Source of the DNA: Planctomycetaceae bacterium
GTDB lineage: Bacteria; Planctomycetota; Planctomycetia; Pirellulales; Pirellulaceae
NCBI GenBank assembly: GCA_002724245.1
Contig: PBOG01000260.1
Location: forward strand, 1 to 33,547
Length of the DNA: 33,547 nucleotides
Reading direction: 5' to 3'
A model generated the notes under the pieces. It did no database searches, had not been told where the DNA came from, and saw nothing but the letters and a program-made list of their open reading frames with translations. This document shows positions 8,166 through 16,978 of this stretch, one piece after another; positions within the stretch are counted from its first letter, which is position 1, and each line of letters starts with the position of its first letter. Made by a program: the position numbers and the translations under genes.

Positions 8166-8735
8166 TTGGCAACTTACAAGACCAACGACTTCCGTAAAGG
8201 GCTTAAGGTTCAGTTAGACGGCGAGCCGTATCTAATGATTGAGATGAACTTTGTCAAACCTGGCAAAGGGAATGCCCTCTACAAATGTAAACTACGAAAT
8301 CTCGTACGCGGAACCGTCATCGATCGAACGTATAAAGGTGGTGATGCGCTCGAATCTGCAGATGTCGAAGAAATCGATGTGCAATTCTTGTACCGACAAG
8401 CAGACACCTTTGTATTCATGGATGATTCCAGCTACGAACAATACGAGCTTCCCACGGAAACAATTTCTGACACCTGGAAATTTCTGAAGGAAGGCATGGG
8501 ATGTTCGATGATGCTATACAACGGCAATCCTCTGACAATGACTCCTCCCAATCACGTGCAATTGCTCGTGACCCAGTGCGAGCCAGGCGCTAAAGGCGAT
8601 ACTGCTACGAATGTTACTAAACCTGCCCTGGTAGAAACGGGAGCTGAAATCACGGTCCCGGGATTTATCAAGGAAGGCAATTTGATTAAGGTCGACACCC
8701 GTACCGGTGACTACGTTGAACGCGTGAGCAATTAA
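8166..8735 (+). CDS. efp: Translation elongation factor P
   Basis: EF-P binds between the P and E sites of the ribosome and relieves stalling at consecutive prolines. The 189-residue protein shows the three-domain layout: an N-terminal KOW-like domain and two OB folds, with the C-terminal signature region VPGFIKEGNLIKVDTRTG. The modification site K34 sits in the loop KPGKGNA (31-37), exactly at the E. coli beta-lysylated position. The start is TTG 8166 (TTG GCA ACT TAC AAG gives MATYK), with GGGA at 8153-8156 as a possible ribosome site; no ATG gives a full-length N-terminus. The divergent neighbour epmB supplies the beta-lysine, which strongly suggests this copy is beta-lysylated. Confidence 0.97.
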   Translation: MATYKTNDFRKGLKVQLDGEPYLMIEMNFVKPGKGNALYKCKLRNLVRGTVIDRTYKGGDALESADVEEIDVQFLYRQADTFVFMDDSSYEQYELPTETISDTWKFLKEGMGCSMMLYNGNPLTMTPPNHVQLLVTQCEPGAKGDTATNVTKPALVETGAEITVPGFIKEGNLIKVDTRTGDYVERVSN

Positions 8736-8743
8736 AATCAACT

Positions 8744-8926
8744 ATGTTATGCACCGCCCTAGTCAACCGCATTCCTGGTGCCGTCTTCCTGGTGCCCGCA
8801 GAAATTCTGGTACACGGTGCTGCCGCCAGTAGATCAGACGGCAGGATACCCTGGCCAACTGAGGTGATCACAGGAACCTTCGGCATCCACTTCTTTACCC
8901 GGCTTGGCGCTGATCCGAAAGAATGA
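8744..8926 (+). pseudogene. Small ORF (60 aa), possibly a degenerate FecCD-type ABC permease C-terminus
   Basis: The ORF starts 8 nt after the efp stop, and its stop overlaps the ATG of the PilT gene (ATGA at 8923-8926), so it may be translated and coupled to that gene. From about residue 12 the peptide reads like the last helices of an iron/B12 ABC permease: GAVFLVPAEILV, then PTEVITGTFGIHFF, compared by memory with the family's usual ending P-x-G-V-V-T-A-L-x-G-x-P-F-F. The first 270 or so residues expected of such a permease are absent, so a remnant is likely if the similarity is real. It could equally be a spurious ORF or a small coupled leader peptide. Confidence 0.3.
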
Positions 8927-10017
8927 CCGAGACTGAGAGGTCTTCATCCCGAGTCATTGCATGGCTGCAAGATGCAGTTCAGCAAGGTGCATCCGACCTG
9001 CACCTTGTCGAGAACCATCCTCCCATACTACGACTCCATGGCCGCCTGCTCCCCCTCGACGAGAAGGTACTGACACCCGCCGACCTGGCAATAGAACTGC
9101 CGGCTCTTTGCCCACCCGAAACATACAGCGATTTTGAATGCAACAAGAATATTGACTTCGCATTTCAATTGAAAATCGCCGAACGCCCACACAGATTTCG
9201 GGCGAATTTCTTTTTCAGCGGTGATGTGCCTGGCGGCTGCATACGCATTATCCCAGAGGAAATCCCTAGCTTTGAATGGACCGGCTTCCCGCGTGCAGTC
9301 GCTCAGCGGCTAACGGGGTTTCAAAACGGGTTAGTGGTCGTCGCCGGTGTTACCGGAGCAGGTAAAACAACAACGCTGGCGATGCTCATCAACCTGTTAA
9401 ACCATGCTGGTGGCTATCGCATCATCACAATCGAAGAGCCCATTGAGTATATCTTCCCGCAGACTGCTGATTCGCTGGTGACACAGCGTCAAGTTGGCAC
9501 CGATGTCGTCACCTTTGCCGATGGACTGAAATACGGATTGCGCCAAGACCCGGATGTGATTCTCGTCGGTGAGATTCGTGATCGTGAAACAGCTCAAATG
9601 GCGCTCAGCGCAGCCGAAACCGGACACCTTGTCTTCACAACACTCCACAGCCGTGACGCAAAGGGAACGATCTCGAGACTATGCGACTTGTTCCCACAAA
9701 GCTCGCAAACCGAAATCCGCGCCCAACTCGCGATGAGTTTACGTGCCGTGGTCAATCAACATCTGCTGCCAGATGTAAACGCAGGAGAATCTCGCCACCT
9801 GGCCATCGAGCTTCTCTATAACACACCACCAGTTAGTAGTGCGATTCGGTTCGGAAAGATTGAAACCATTGACAACAGCATTGTTACGGGACGTTCCAAT
9901 GGCATGATTACGCTCGATGAATCGTTGAAACAGTTGTTGAATCAAGGAAACATATCACCTGAAACTGCCGGCCAATTGGCCACCGATCAACGATTCCTTG
10001 ATCGACTCCGCAAATAG
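8923..10017 (+). CDS. pilT: PilT-family type IV pilus retraction-type ATPase
   Basis: The 364-residue protein has the secretion-ATPase plan of PilT: an N-terminal PAS-like domain with SDLHL (24-28) and a RecA-type ATPase domain. Walker A is GVTGAGKTT (142-150), the Asp box is around TIEEPIEY (169-176), Walker B is VILVGEIRD (212-220), and the His box is TGHLVFTTLH (233-242). QDPDVILVGEIRD is typical of PilT/PilU. The protein would power pilus retraction at the inner membrane. Walker A has T-G-A where most PilT proteins have T-G-S. No other pilus gene is nearby, so a role in another pilus-like or secretion process cannot be excluded. ATG overlaps the preceding small ORF. Confidence 0.93.
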   Translation: MTETERSSSRVIAWLQDAVQQGASDLHLVENHPPILRLHGRLLPLDEKVLTPADLAIELPALCPPETYSDFECNKNIDFAFQLKIAERPHRFRANFFFSGDVPGGCIRIIPEEIPSFEWTGFPRAVAQRLTGFQNGLVVVAGVTGAGKTTTLAMLINLLNHAGGYRIITIEEPIEYIFPQTADSLVTQRQVGTDVVTFADGLKYGLRQDPDVILVGEIRDRETAQMALSAAETGHLVFTTLHSRDAKGTISRLCDLFPQSSQTEIRAQLAMSLRAVVNQHLLPDVNAGESRHLAIELLYNTPPVSSAIRFGKIETIDNSIVTGRSNGMITLDESLKQLLNQGNISPETAGQLATDQRFLDRLRK

Positions 10018-10167
10018 CCCGGTGTGCGTCCTTAACACGCGTGTGAAAAGTAAGAGAATCACACTCACAGGTTTGCGATCTTTCCAGATCCAATGCGAGC
10101 TCCTTGCAACAGATTTAACTGCCCCAGTACAACTTGAACGCGACCGGCGTTCAAACACCCCAACGAC

Positions 10168-10172
10168 AGGGA
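10168..10172 (+). promoter_or_regulatory. Ribosome binding site AGGGA supporting the start at 10181
   Basis: AGGGA is 8 nt before ATG 10181. An open frame runs upstream to 9998, overlapping pilT, but its 61 extra residues look unlike a class III aminotransferase N-terminus. The site favours 10181. Confidence 0.55.
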
Positions 10173-10180
10173 ATGGCGCG

Positions 10181-11515
10181 ATGGACCAAACGGAACTCTT
10201 GCGACGCGACCAAGACCACCTGATCCACCCTCTGCACAACAGGCAATTACACGAAAACGGCCACATTTGGGTCAAAGGAGAAGGCGCAGAGCTGATTGAT
10301 GCTGATGGGAAACGTTATCTTGACGTTCTCGCAGGACTGTGGAATGTCGTAGCGGGTCACGGCCGAACGGAGTTGAGTGACGCCGCATCCAGTCAGATGA
10401 GTGAACTCGCTTACTGCTCTGGTTATGCTGGCAGCTCGAATCTTCAGGCAATTGAGCTTGCCCAGCGCCTCGCCGGTATGACATACCCGTCGATCAACCG
10501 TTTTTTCTTCACGTCCGGGGGGGGAGAAGCTACGGATTCAAGCGTAAAGACGGCGCGTTTTTACTGGAAACAGCTTGGAAAACCAAACAAGACAAAAGTG
10601 ATTTCGCGCCAATGGGGCTACCATGGAGTCACACTGGCCGCGATGAGCGCCACGGGAATCAGTGGCTATTGGCCCATGTTTGAACCTCGAGTCGCTGGCT
10701 TCTCCCACATTCCCGCTCCCGACTCGTATCGCTATACCTCCAGCGATGGCACACCACAGGGACAAGCAGCTGCCGACGAATTGGAAAAGGCAATCTTGCA
10801 CGAAGGCCCGGACTCCGTCGCGATGTTTATCGCTGAACCAATTCAGGGTGCCGGTGGTGTTCTCATTCCGCCTGATGACTACTTTCCAAGAATTCGGGAA
10901 ATCTGCGATCGCTACGATGTGTTGCTAGTCGCGGACGAAGTCATCACTGGATTTGGTCGCACAGGGAAGTTGTTTGCCCTCGACCACTGGGGCATCGAGC
11001 CAGACATTGTTCAATTTGCTAAAGCAATCACGTCTGGTTATTTCCCTTTCGGCGGAATCGGTGTCAACGATAAAATCGCTGAAGCACTAGACAATGGCCA
11101 GGCTGTCTGGATGCACGCATACACCTACAGTGCACATCCGGTGGGTTGCGCTGTGGCCACTCGCAACCTCGACATTATTGAAGCAGAAGACTTCCCTGGG
11201 CAGGCTGCTGAAAAAGGAAAGATCCTGTTGGAGAAACTAACCGCCGCACTCGCAGATCACCCGCACGTAGGTGATGTACGTGGTAAAGGGTTAATGTGCG
11301 CAGTGGAATTTGTCAAAGACAAGGCAACGCGGGAAGAGTTTGATCCCGCTGAACAAGCCGGTCAGCGCGTGCATGCCGCGGCACAGCACCGTGGCCTTTT
11401 CAGCCGCCTCCGAGGAGACGTATTCCTTATGGCTCCTCCCATCGTTATCTCCACTGAACAAATCAATCACCTCGTTGAAGCGCTCGCTGAATCAATCAAA
11501 GAAATTCTCGGATAA
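10181..11515 (+). CDS. Class III (omega) aminotransferase, aspartate aminotransferase superfamily
   Basis: A 444-residue PLP enzyme of the type that transfers amino groups from omega-amino acids or amines to pyruvate or 2-oxoglutarate. The Schiff-base lysine is K281 in FAKAITSGYFPFGG. D252 in ADEVITGFGRTG contacts the PLP ring nitrogen. TSGGGEATDSSVKTAR near 111-126 is the family's phosphate-binding segment and DGKRYLDVLAGLWN the N-terminal motif. Likely substrates are beta-alanine, GABA, taurine or diamines; the exact one is not decidable. Although it precedes hemB by only 60 bp, it does not look like glutamate-1-semialdehyde aminomutase. ATG 10181 is chosen because of its ribosome site and family-like start. 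Confidence 0.92.
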   Translation: MDQTELLRRDQDHLIHPLHNRQLHENGHIWVKGEGAELIDADGKRYLDVLAGLWNVVAGHGRTELSDAASSQMSELAYCSGYAGSSNLQAIELAQRLAGMTYPSINRFFFTSGGGEATDSSVKTARFYWKQLGKPNKTKVISRQWGYHGVTLAAMSATGISGYWPMFEPRVAGFSHIPAPDSYRYTSSDGTPQGQAAADELEKAILHEGPDSVAMFIAEPIQGAGGVLIPPDDYFPRIREICDRYDVLLVADEVITGFGRTGKLFALDHWGIEPDIVQFAKAITSGYFPFGGIGVNDKIAEALDNGQAVWMHAYTYSAHPVGCAVATRNLDIIEAEDFPGQAAEKGKILLEKLTAALADHPHVGDVRGKGLMCAVEFVKDKATREEFDPAEQAGQRVHAAAQHRGLFSRLRGDVFLMAPPIVISTEQINHLVEALAESIKEILG

Positions 11516-11575
11516 CTGCCTTTCTTGTTACGAGACGCAGACCGTTTCCTCCTCCTTTGAATACAAGCAATACGG

Positions 11576-12583
11576 ATGGCTAAATCAACTCCATTCCCAC
11601 GTGTGCGGATGCGGCGTTTACGTTATCACCCAGCTATCCGCCAGCTGGTGCGCAGCATTCAATTGAGTCCAGGCAACCTGATCCTCCCATTATTCGTTCG
11701 CTCCGGAAACCAAATTCGACAACCGATCGATGCGATGCCGGGACAGTTTCAACTCTCTGTGGATCAGCTCGCAAACGAAGCACGGGCTGCCGCTAGTCTC
11801 GGGTTGGGCGGAATTATCTTGTTTGGAATCCCAGAGCACAAAGACGCCACGGGCAGCAATTCGTGCCAAGATGATGGAATCATCCAACAAGCCATCCAGG
11901 CGGCCAAGGAAGTTGCCCCGGAACTACTGGTAATCACCGACGTCTGCTTCTGCGAATACACCGACCACGGCCATTGCGGCGTGCTACATGACCGTGGTGA
12001 TGGCCAAATGGATGTCGATAACGACGCTACACTGCAACTGCTCGGGCAACAAGCACTCAGCCACGTACGTGCCGGAGCTGATCTGATTGCACCGAGTGGC
12101 ATGATGGACGGAATGGTTGGCGCAATCCGCGAAACGCTCGATGAACAAGGGCATTATCACATTCCTATCATGAGTTATGCGGTCAAGTATGCCAGCGCTT
12201 TCTATGGCCCGTTTCGGGAAGCTGCGGAAAGCACACCACAATTCGGGGATCGCAGAACTTACCAGATGGACCCCATGGTTTCCGCCGCCCAGGCGTTACG
12301 TGAAGCCGAATTGGATCTGGCGGAAGGCGCCGATCTGATCATGGTCAAACCAGCACTGGCCTATTTGGATATTATCCGGCAAGTCAGTGAAACATATCCA
12401 GGGACACCACTAGCAGCCTATAACGTTTCGGGGGAATACAGCATGGTCAAGGCTGCCGCGGCGCAAGGGTGGATCGATGAAAAATCGGTCGTCTTGGAGT
12501 CTTTGGGCGCGATGAAACGGGCTGGAGCTACAACACTGATTACCTACTGGGCCAAAGAAGTCGCACAATGGCTGGGAACCTAA
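11576..12583 (+). CDS. hemB: Delta-aminolevulinic acid dehydratase (porphobilinogen synthase)
   Basis: The enzyme condenses two 5-aminolevulinate molecules to porphobilinogen in haem and tetrapyrrole synthesis. The 335-residue product carries both active-site lysines: K204 in SYAVKYASAFYGPF and K258 in IMVKPALAYLD. The cysteine triad C124, C126, C134 in DVCFCEYTDHGHCG indicates the zinc-type catalytic site rather than the magnesium-only type with Asp replacements. APSGMMDGM is also diagnostic. It follows the class III aminotransferase with a 60-bp gap, so co-transcription is plausible. Haem supply fits the c-type cytochrome proteins encoded further along. Convergent with rph. Confidence 0.97.
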   Translation: MAKSTPFPRVRMRRLRYHPAIRQLVRSIQLSPGNLILPLFVRSGNQIRQPIDAMPGQFQLSVDQLANEARAAASLGLGGIILFGIPEHKDATGSNSCQDDGIIQQAIQAAKEVAPELLVITDVCFCEYTDHGHCGVLHDRGDGQMDVDNDATLQLLGQQALSHVRAGADLIAPSGMMDGMVGAIRETLDEQGHYHIPIMSYAVKYASAFYGPFREAAESTPQFGDRRTYQMDPMVSAAQALREAELDLAEGADLIMVKPALAYLDIIRQVSETYPGTPLAAYNVSGEYSMVKAAAAQGWIDEKSVVLESLGAMKRAGATTLITYWAKEVAQWLGT

Positions 12584-12624
12584 GGCTCTTCCCGGTCGCT
12601 TGCGATGCCAGCCTGATTCCCGAT

Positions 12625-12642
12625 CAAATCGTCAGAGATTTG
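12625..12642. terminator. Candidate hairpin between convergent hemB and rph
   Basis: CAAATC (12625-12630) and GATTTG (12637-12642) form a perfect 6-bp stem around GTCAGA, inside the 74-bp convergent gap. There is no T-tract on either side, so Rho-independent termination would be weak. Its position between two stop codons is the main support. Confidence 0.3.
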
Positions 12643-12657
12643 CGACAAACACATTGC

Positions 12658-13377
12658 TCAGAAGGGCCAGTCTTTTCGTAGTGCTTGTTGCTGATTTTTT
12701 GACAAACCGGCGATCCCACGACGGGCCAACCTTAACATTCCTGCAAGCTCGGCATCGTCAAAGGTCGCCTCTTCCCCCGTGCCTTGGATCTCAATGAAAC
12801 GACCGCTCCCAGTCATAACTACGTTCATGTCCACCGCTGCTGCATAGTCCATCTCATAGTCCAAGTCTAACACGGGCTTTCCACCGACGATGCCAACACT
12901 CACGGCGGCAACGCTGTCGCGAAGCGGATAACGTGTGGCATCGGGCAACTCGCGACGAATCGAGCGAATGGCGTCTACGAGAGCAACGAGCGCGCCACTA
13001 ATGCTCGCCGTCCGAGTACCACCATCAGCCTGTAGAACATCGCAATCAACGGTGATTTGCCGTTCACCGAGTGCTTCCAGATCGGCAACGGCACGTAAAC
13101 TCCGACCGATCAGTCGCTGGATCTCCGTAGTCCGGCCATCAATCTTGGTGCCACGGTCGCGTCGCTTTCTTGGACTGGTACTGCCCGGCAGCATGTTGTA
13201 CTCAGCGGTGATCCAGCCTTTGCCGCGTCCCTCAAGCCACTCAGGCACTCGAGCCTCAACGCTCGCTGTACAAAGCACGGTCGTCCCACCTGCTTGAAAC
13301 AGTACGCTCCCGGCAGCCGAACGTGTGAACTTGCGGCGGATCTTGATTGGACGTAGTTGATCACTGCGTCGAGACAT
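12658..13377 (-). CDS. rph: Ribonuclease PH
   Basis: RNase PH is a phosphate-dependent 3'-5' exoribonuclease that trims tRNA 3' ends and helps rRNA turnover. The 239-residue length fits the usual 238-245. Characteristic segments include an N-terminal [13 protein letters not shown] start, [31 protein letters not shown], and [15 protein letters not shown], which is the phosphate and catalytic region with Asp and Arg residues around it. A good AGGGA ribosome site precedes the ATG on the reverse strand (spacing of 6 nt). It follows argF by 44 bp and may be the last gene of the arg transcript, although its function is unrelated. Confidence 0.97.
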   Translation of the reverse strand: MSRRSDQLRPIKIRRKFTRSAAGSVLFQAGGTTVLCTASVEARVPEWLEGRGKGWITAEYNMLPGSTSPRKRRDRGTKIDGRTTEIQRLIGRSLRAVADLEALGERQITVDCDVLQADGGTRTASISGALVALVDAIRSIRRELPDATRYPLRDSVAAVSVGIVGGKPVLDLDYEMDYAAAVDMNVVMTGSGRFIEIQGTGEEATFDDAELAGMLRLARRGIAGLSKNQQQALRKDWPF

Positions 13378-13421
13378 AACAATTCCCTGGTTCTATGACG
13401 AAGACAGCGCCGGCAAACAGT

Positions 13422-14336
13422 TTACCCCAGCAGCCACTGGAGCAATCCTTTTTGCACATGCATTCGATTTTCAGCTTGTTGAATTACTGCACTTTGTGGA
13501 CCATCAATCACTTCTGGCGTTACTTCTTCGCCACGGCGCGCGGGCAAACAATGCAGGAAACTCGCGTCCGATTTTGCGGATGCCATAATCCGGTCGTTGA
13601 CCTGGTAGTCAGCGAAAGCTTCCCCACGACGCACCCGTTCATCCTCCTGCCCCATACTGGCCCATACATCTGTATAAACTGCCGTCGCGTCAACTACCGC
13701 TTCAATCGGGTCCTCAGTCTGCAGCAACTCAAATCCTGGTGCGGCTTCCATAACTCGATCAAGAAATGCATGCTGAAAACCGTAACCATTTGGATGGGCA
13801 ATTGAGAAGGGGACCCCCAGCTTGGCACTAGCTACTGCCAAACTACAAGCGACGTTGTTTGCATCACCAACGTACGCCAGCCGGGCCGTATCTAAGCTAC
13901 CTGCAATTTCCTGCAGTGTGAAAAGATCAGTCAGCGCCTGACATGGATGCGCCACGTCTGTCAGGCCATTGATCACCGAACAGGTCGCGTTTTCGGCGAG
14001 TTCCTCTACCCGTTCGTGGGTTTTAGCCCGGCAAACAACCACATCGACATACTGGCTGATCACGCGTGCAAAGTCGGGCACAGGCTCTCGGCTTCCCCAA
14101 CCGACGTCCGCTCCGAGAAACATGCTGTTGCCACCCAAATGAGTTATCGCCGCCTCAAAACTGACTCGTGTCCGTAAAGATGGCTTTTCGAACAAAAGAC
14201 CGAGCACATGTCCATTTAACGAAGGGCGGCGCACACCGCGCAAGAACTCCGACTTCAATTCTGCCGAAATCTTAAAGACCTGACGTATTTCCTCTGACGT
14301 CAAATCAAACAAGCTGATCACATGTCGTTTCGCCAT
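13422..14336 (-). CDS. argF: Ornithine carbamoyltransferase
   Basis: This enzyme makes citrulline from ornithine and carbamoyl phosphate. I start at the ATG 14336, giving 304 residues (MAKRHVISLFDLT...), the normal length; the open frame extends back to 14483 but that part is not family-like. Carbamoyl-phosphate motif SLRTR is at 53-57 (the commonest form is STRTR, and SLRTR occurs in many bacterial OTCases). HPCQAL is at 130-135. The ornithine loop SMG lies in DVWASMGQE, and HCLPARRG is at 262-269. The HCLP and SMG motifs exclude aspartate carbamoyltransferase. Lies 158 bp downstream of argD in the same direction. Confidence 0.96.
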   Translation of the reverse strand: MAKRHVISLFDLTSEEIRQVFKISAELKSEFLRGVRRPSLNGHVLGLLFEKPSLRTRVSFEAAITHLGGNSMFLGADVGWGSREPVPDFARVISQYVDVVVCRAKTHERVEELAENATCSVINGLTDVAHPCQALTDLFTLQEIAGSLDTARLAYVGDANNVACSLAVASAKLGVPFSIAHPNGYGFQHAFLDRVMEAAPGFELLQTEDPIEAVVDATAVYTDVWASMGQEDERVRRGEAFADYQVNDRIMASAKSDASFLHCLPARRGEEVTPEVIDGPQSAVIQQAENRMHVQKGLLQWLLG

Positions 14337-14494
14337 GCCCGCGCGCCTAAAAAAACTGTGAAAACTCGAATACCTGCCATTGCCCGATAGCACCAGCACT
14401 CGCGCTGATCTATCCGTCACAAAAACCGCGCCGCAATCAGGACTCTTTGCGACCCACTTGACCAATACAAAGATCTGTCGCAAATCCCTGTGCC

Positions 14495-15694
14495 TTAAAT
14501 CCCCAATGACTGAATCACTTCGGACAAAATCTCACACCCTTCTTCAACTTCCGCAGTGGTTAAGTTCATCGCGGGCAACAAGCGTATCACGGTTCCCTGG
14601 GTGCAATTGACGAGCAGCCGACGGTCCATGCATTTGCTGACAACCGCGGTACCGTCCACAGACAGTTCGACGCCCACCATCAACCCCACCACGCGAACCT
14701 CCTGGACGATCTCGCATTTCTCCGCCAAGGCTTCCAAACGCGTTTTGAAGAGGTTGGAAATCTCTGCAGTATTTTCCAATAGATTTTCATTCTCGATCAT
14801 TTCCAGCGTTGCAACGCCCGCACTGGCTGCGATTGGGTTGCCACCAAACGTTGCCGCATGCATACCAGGGCGCAAACTTGGTGCAATTTCAGCGGTCGTC
14901 AACATCGCGCCTCCGGCGATACCACCGCAAACCGCTTTGGCCAAGGTCATCACATCAGGCGTGACGCCAAAGTGCTGGTACCCAAACCACTCACCGGTCC
15001 GCCCACACCCAGTCTGCACCTCATCGAAAATCAAAAGCAGATCATTCTGATCGGCGATTTCCCGCAGACCTTCCAGGAAACCGTCTGGAGGAATCCGCAC
15101 GCCCCCCTCGCCCTGAACCGGCTCAACCAGAATTGCGCACGTTTCTTCGTCAACCTGGTCGCGCACCGCATCCAAGTCTCCGTAAGGCACATAGACAAAC
15201 CCCGCCATCAAAGGACCAAGTCCTTCATGATATTTCGGCTGCGCCGTCGCCGTCGTCGTCGCTGGTGTACGCCCATGAAACCCACCCTCGAACGTAATAA
15301 TCTTGTAGCGCGTATCGGAAGCATGCAATCGCGCCAACTTGATAGCCGCCTCATTGGCCTCGGCACCGGAATTACAGAAAAACGCCTGGCCACCGAAACT
15401 ACGCTCGGATAGCAATTCCGCCCAACGTGCCTGCACATCAATGTGCCAGGTATTCGGTACGTGGATCAACGTCTCGACCTGCTTTTGGACAGCTTTCACG
15501 ACCGGTGGCGGGCAGTGCCCGAGCAAATTACACCCCCACCCGGGAAAGAGGTCCAAGTAACAGTTTTCCTCGGCATCCCAGACTCGCGACCCCTCACCAC
15601 GCACCAGATTGACTGGATAGCGTCCGTAATTGGGAACTACGTACCGGGCGAAGCGGTCGATCGTATCAGCTGAAGATAATGGAACAGTAGACAC
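14495..15694 (-). CDS. argD: Acetylornithine aminotransferase
   Basis: The enzyme converts N-acetylglutamate semialdehyde to N-acetylornithine in arginine synthesis, and often also serves lysine synthesis. The product is 399 residues. PLP lysine is K253 in [11 protein letters not shown]224 in [14 protein letters not shown] contacts the ring, and [18 protein letters not shown] (near 105-122) is the ArgD-type phosphate segment. Start codon is GTG 15694, with AAAGGA upstream on the reverse strand at about 9 nt. It sits between argB (78 bp upstream) and argF. A run of GTC/GCC triplets at 15241-15258 encodes an Ala/Thr-rich stretch (ATTTATAQ); this is unusual in sequence but retains frame. Confidence 0.94.
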   Translation of the reverse strand: MSTVPLSSADTIDRFARYVVPNYGRYPVNLVRGEGSRVWDAEENCYLDLFPGWGCNLLGHCPPPVVKAVQKQVETLIHVPNTWHIDVQARWAELLSERSFGGQAFFCNSGAEANEAAIKLARLHASDTRYKIITFEGGFHGRTPATTTATAQPKYHEGLGPLMAGFVYVPYGDLDAVRDQVDEETCAILVEPVQGEGGVRIPPDGFLEGLREIADQNDLLLIFDEVQTGCGRTGEWFGYQHFGVTPDVMTLAKAVCGGIAGGAMLTTAEIAPSLRPGMHAATFGGNPIAASAGVATLEMIENENLLENTAEISNLFKTRLEALAEKCEIVQEVRVVGLMVGVELSVDGTAVVSKCMDRRLLVNCTQGTVIRLLPAMNLTTAEVEEGCEILSEVIQSLGI

Positions 15695-15772
15695 CGAGCA
15701 GTTCCTTTCATACGGAAGAGTTCACCCCAAGTCGCGGATTTCGCGAGAGAGGCACTGTCAGCTATTTCGAAG

Positions 15773-16717
15773 TCAATCGGAGACAGAACTCGTCGTCTCA
15801 CCTCCCAGGATCTGTGTCCCCACGCCCTGGGAAGTATAAAACTCCAGTAATAGTGAATGACGCAGACGGCCGTCGATGATGTGTATCTGGCGAACACCAC
15901 GGTCGAGTGTTTCCAGACACGCCTCCACTTTCGGAATCATCCCTGTCTCGATCGCACCTGTACGAATCAACTCACGAGCTTCCGTTGACGTCAGAGAGTG
16001 AATCAGTGAATCCGGATCATCTTTGTCGCGCCGAACTCCATTGACGTCACTGATGAACACAAGCTTCTCCGCGCCCACGGCCTGAGCTACCGCGGTCGCA
16101 GCGGTATCCGCATTGACATTCAGTTTCTGCCCGGATTCATCAACACACATCGACGGAATGATAGGCACCTGGCCGGCGTAACACAGATTGTCGATGACCG
16201 TTCGATCCACCTTCGTCACTTGCCCCACGTGACCAAGATCGATCACATCGCCGGCCTCGTCTTTCAGTTGCAACCGTTCACCAAACAAGACATTAGTCGA
16301 CCTGAAATTCAGGTTCATAGCGCGCCCACCGCAACGTTCCACTTGATCTGCCAACTCTTCATTCAGCCGACATGCCAGAACGTTTTCTACGACCTCCAAA
16401 GCACGCGAGTCCGTGTACCGGCGCCCCTGGACAAACCGAGTCTCGATACCGGCTTCCGACAACGCCCGACTGATTGCCGCACCACCTCCATGGACAACCA
16501 CAGGTCGCATGCCTACGGTCTCCATGAACACGATGTCGATCAAAACGTGACGCAATGCGCTTTCATCTTCAAGCACACTGCCACCCAGTTTGATCACGGT
16601 AAACGTATCACGAAACCGTCGAATCCAACCCAGTGCTTCGACGAGCGTGTCAGCCTTATCGATCGCTTCTTGCAACGTGTGGGATCCTTGGGAGAATCTT
16701 CCCCGCCGCGCAGACAT
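15773..16717 (-). CDS. argB: Acetylglutamate kinase
   Basis: This enzyme phosphorylates N-acetylglutamate, usually the controlled step of arginine synthesis. The 314-residue product has the amino-acid-kinase fold: KLGGS with K43 at the first glycine loop, VVVHGGG (73-79) for acetylglutamate phosphate binding, and a [17 protein letters not shown] segment (ATP site). About 40 residues precede the KLGG lysine, including [10 protein letters not shown], matching the N-terminal helix of hexameric, arginine-inhibited kinases such as those of Pseudomonas and Thermotoga, whereas the short E. coli form is insensitive. Feedback by arginine is therefore likely. First gene of the argB-argD-argF set. Confidence 0.95.
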   Translation of the reverse strand: MSARRGRFSQGSHTLQEAIDKADTLVEALGWIRRFRDTFTVIKLGGSVLEDESALRHVLIDIVFMETVGMRPVVVHGGGAAISRALSEAGIETRFVQGRRYTDSRALEVVENVLACRLNEELADQVERCGGRAMNLNFRSTNVLFGERLQLKDEAGDVIDLGHVGQVTKVDRTVIDNLCYAGQVPIIPSMCVDESGQKLNVNADTAATAVAQAVGAEKLVFISDVNGVRRDKDDPDSLIHSLTSTEARELIRTGAIETGMIPKVEACLETLDRGVRQIHIIDGRLRHSLLLEFYTSQGVGTQILGGETTSSVSD

Positions 16718-16913
16718 CTTGCCGGCAGAGCAGAGGAGGCCATGACGTCAGAGGCAGCTCAACACCGGCCACCACCTACAGACATTATCCAGTCAACAGA
16801 AGTTTTTCCCCACGGAGAAAACGGGTCATTTTACGGCGGCTCAACGAACACTGTCAACGAGGTGAGACAACCCCTGGAACCATCGTCGACTTGGACACAC
16901 AATAGGACATGTT

Positions 16914-16932
16914 GCAGGGAGTTAAACCCTGC
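16914..16932 (+). promoter_or_regulatory. 6-bp stem hairpin upstream of the glmU-like gene
   Basis: GCAGGG (16914-16919) and CCCTGC (16927-16932) pair around AGTTAAA, 46 nt before the start at 16979, within the 261-bp divergent region between argB and the glmU-like gene. It may be an operator or leader structure. No T-tract follows. Confidence 0.28.
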
Positions 16933-16978
16933 CAGTCACTTCAATCCATTCTCCGACCACTAGCGAGCCATGTCCTAG

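Noticed and set aside
10181-11515. Glutamate-1-semialdehyde aminomutase (HemL), suggested by the adjacent hemB
   Set aside because: The phosphate segment TSGGGEATDSS and the region around K281 (FAKAITSGYFPFGG) fit omega-aminotransferases rather than HemL, which has GTEATMSAIRLAR.
13422-14336. Aspartate carbamoyltransferase
   Set aside because: The SMG loop and HCLP motif are specific to ornithine carbamoyltransferase.
14337-14483. Extended N-terminus of argF
   Set aside because: These 49 codons precede the well conserved MAKRHVISLFDLT start and lack the family's features.
15241-15258. GTC/GCC triplet run as a microsatellite
   Set aside because: It encodes an in-frame Ala/Thr stretch in argD and is too short to treat as a functional repeat.
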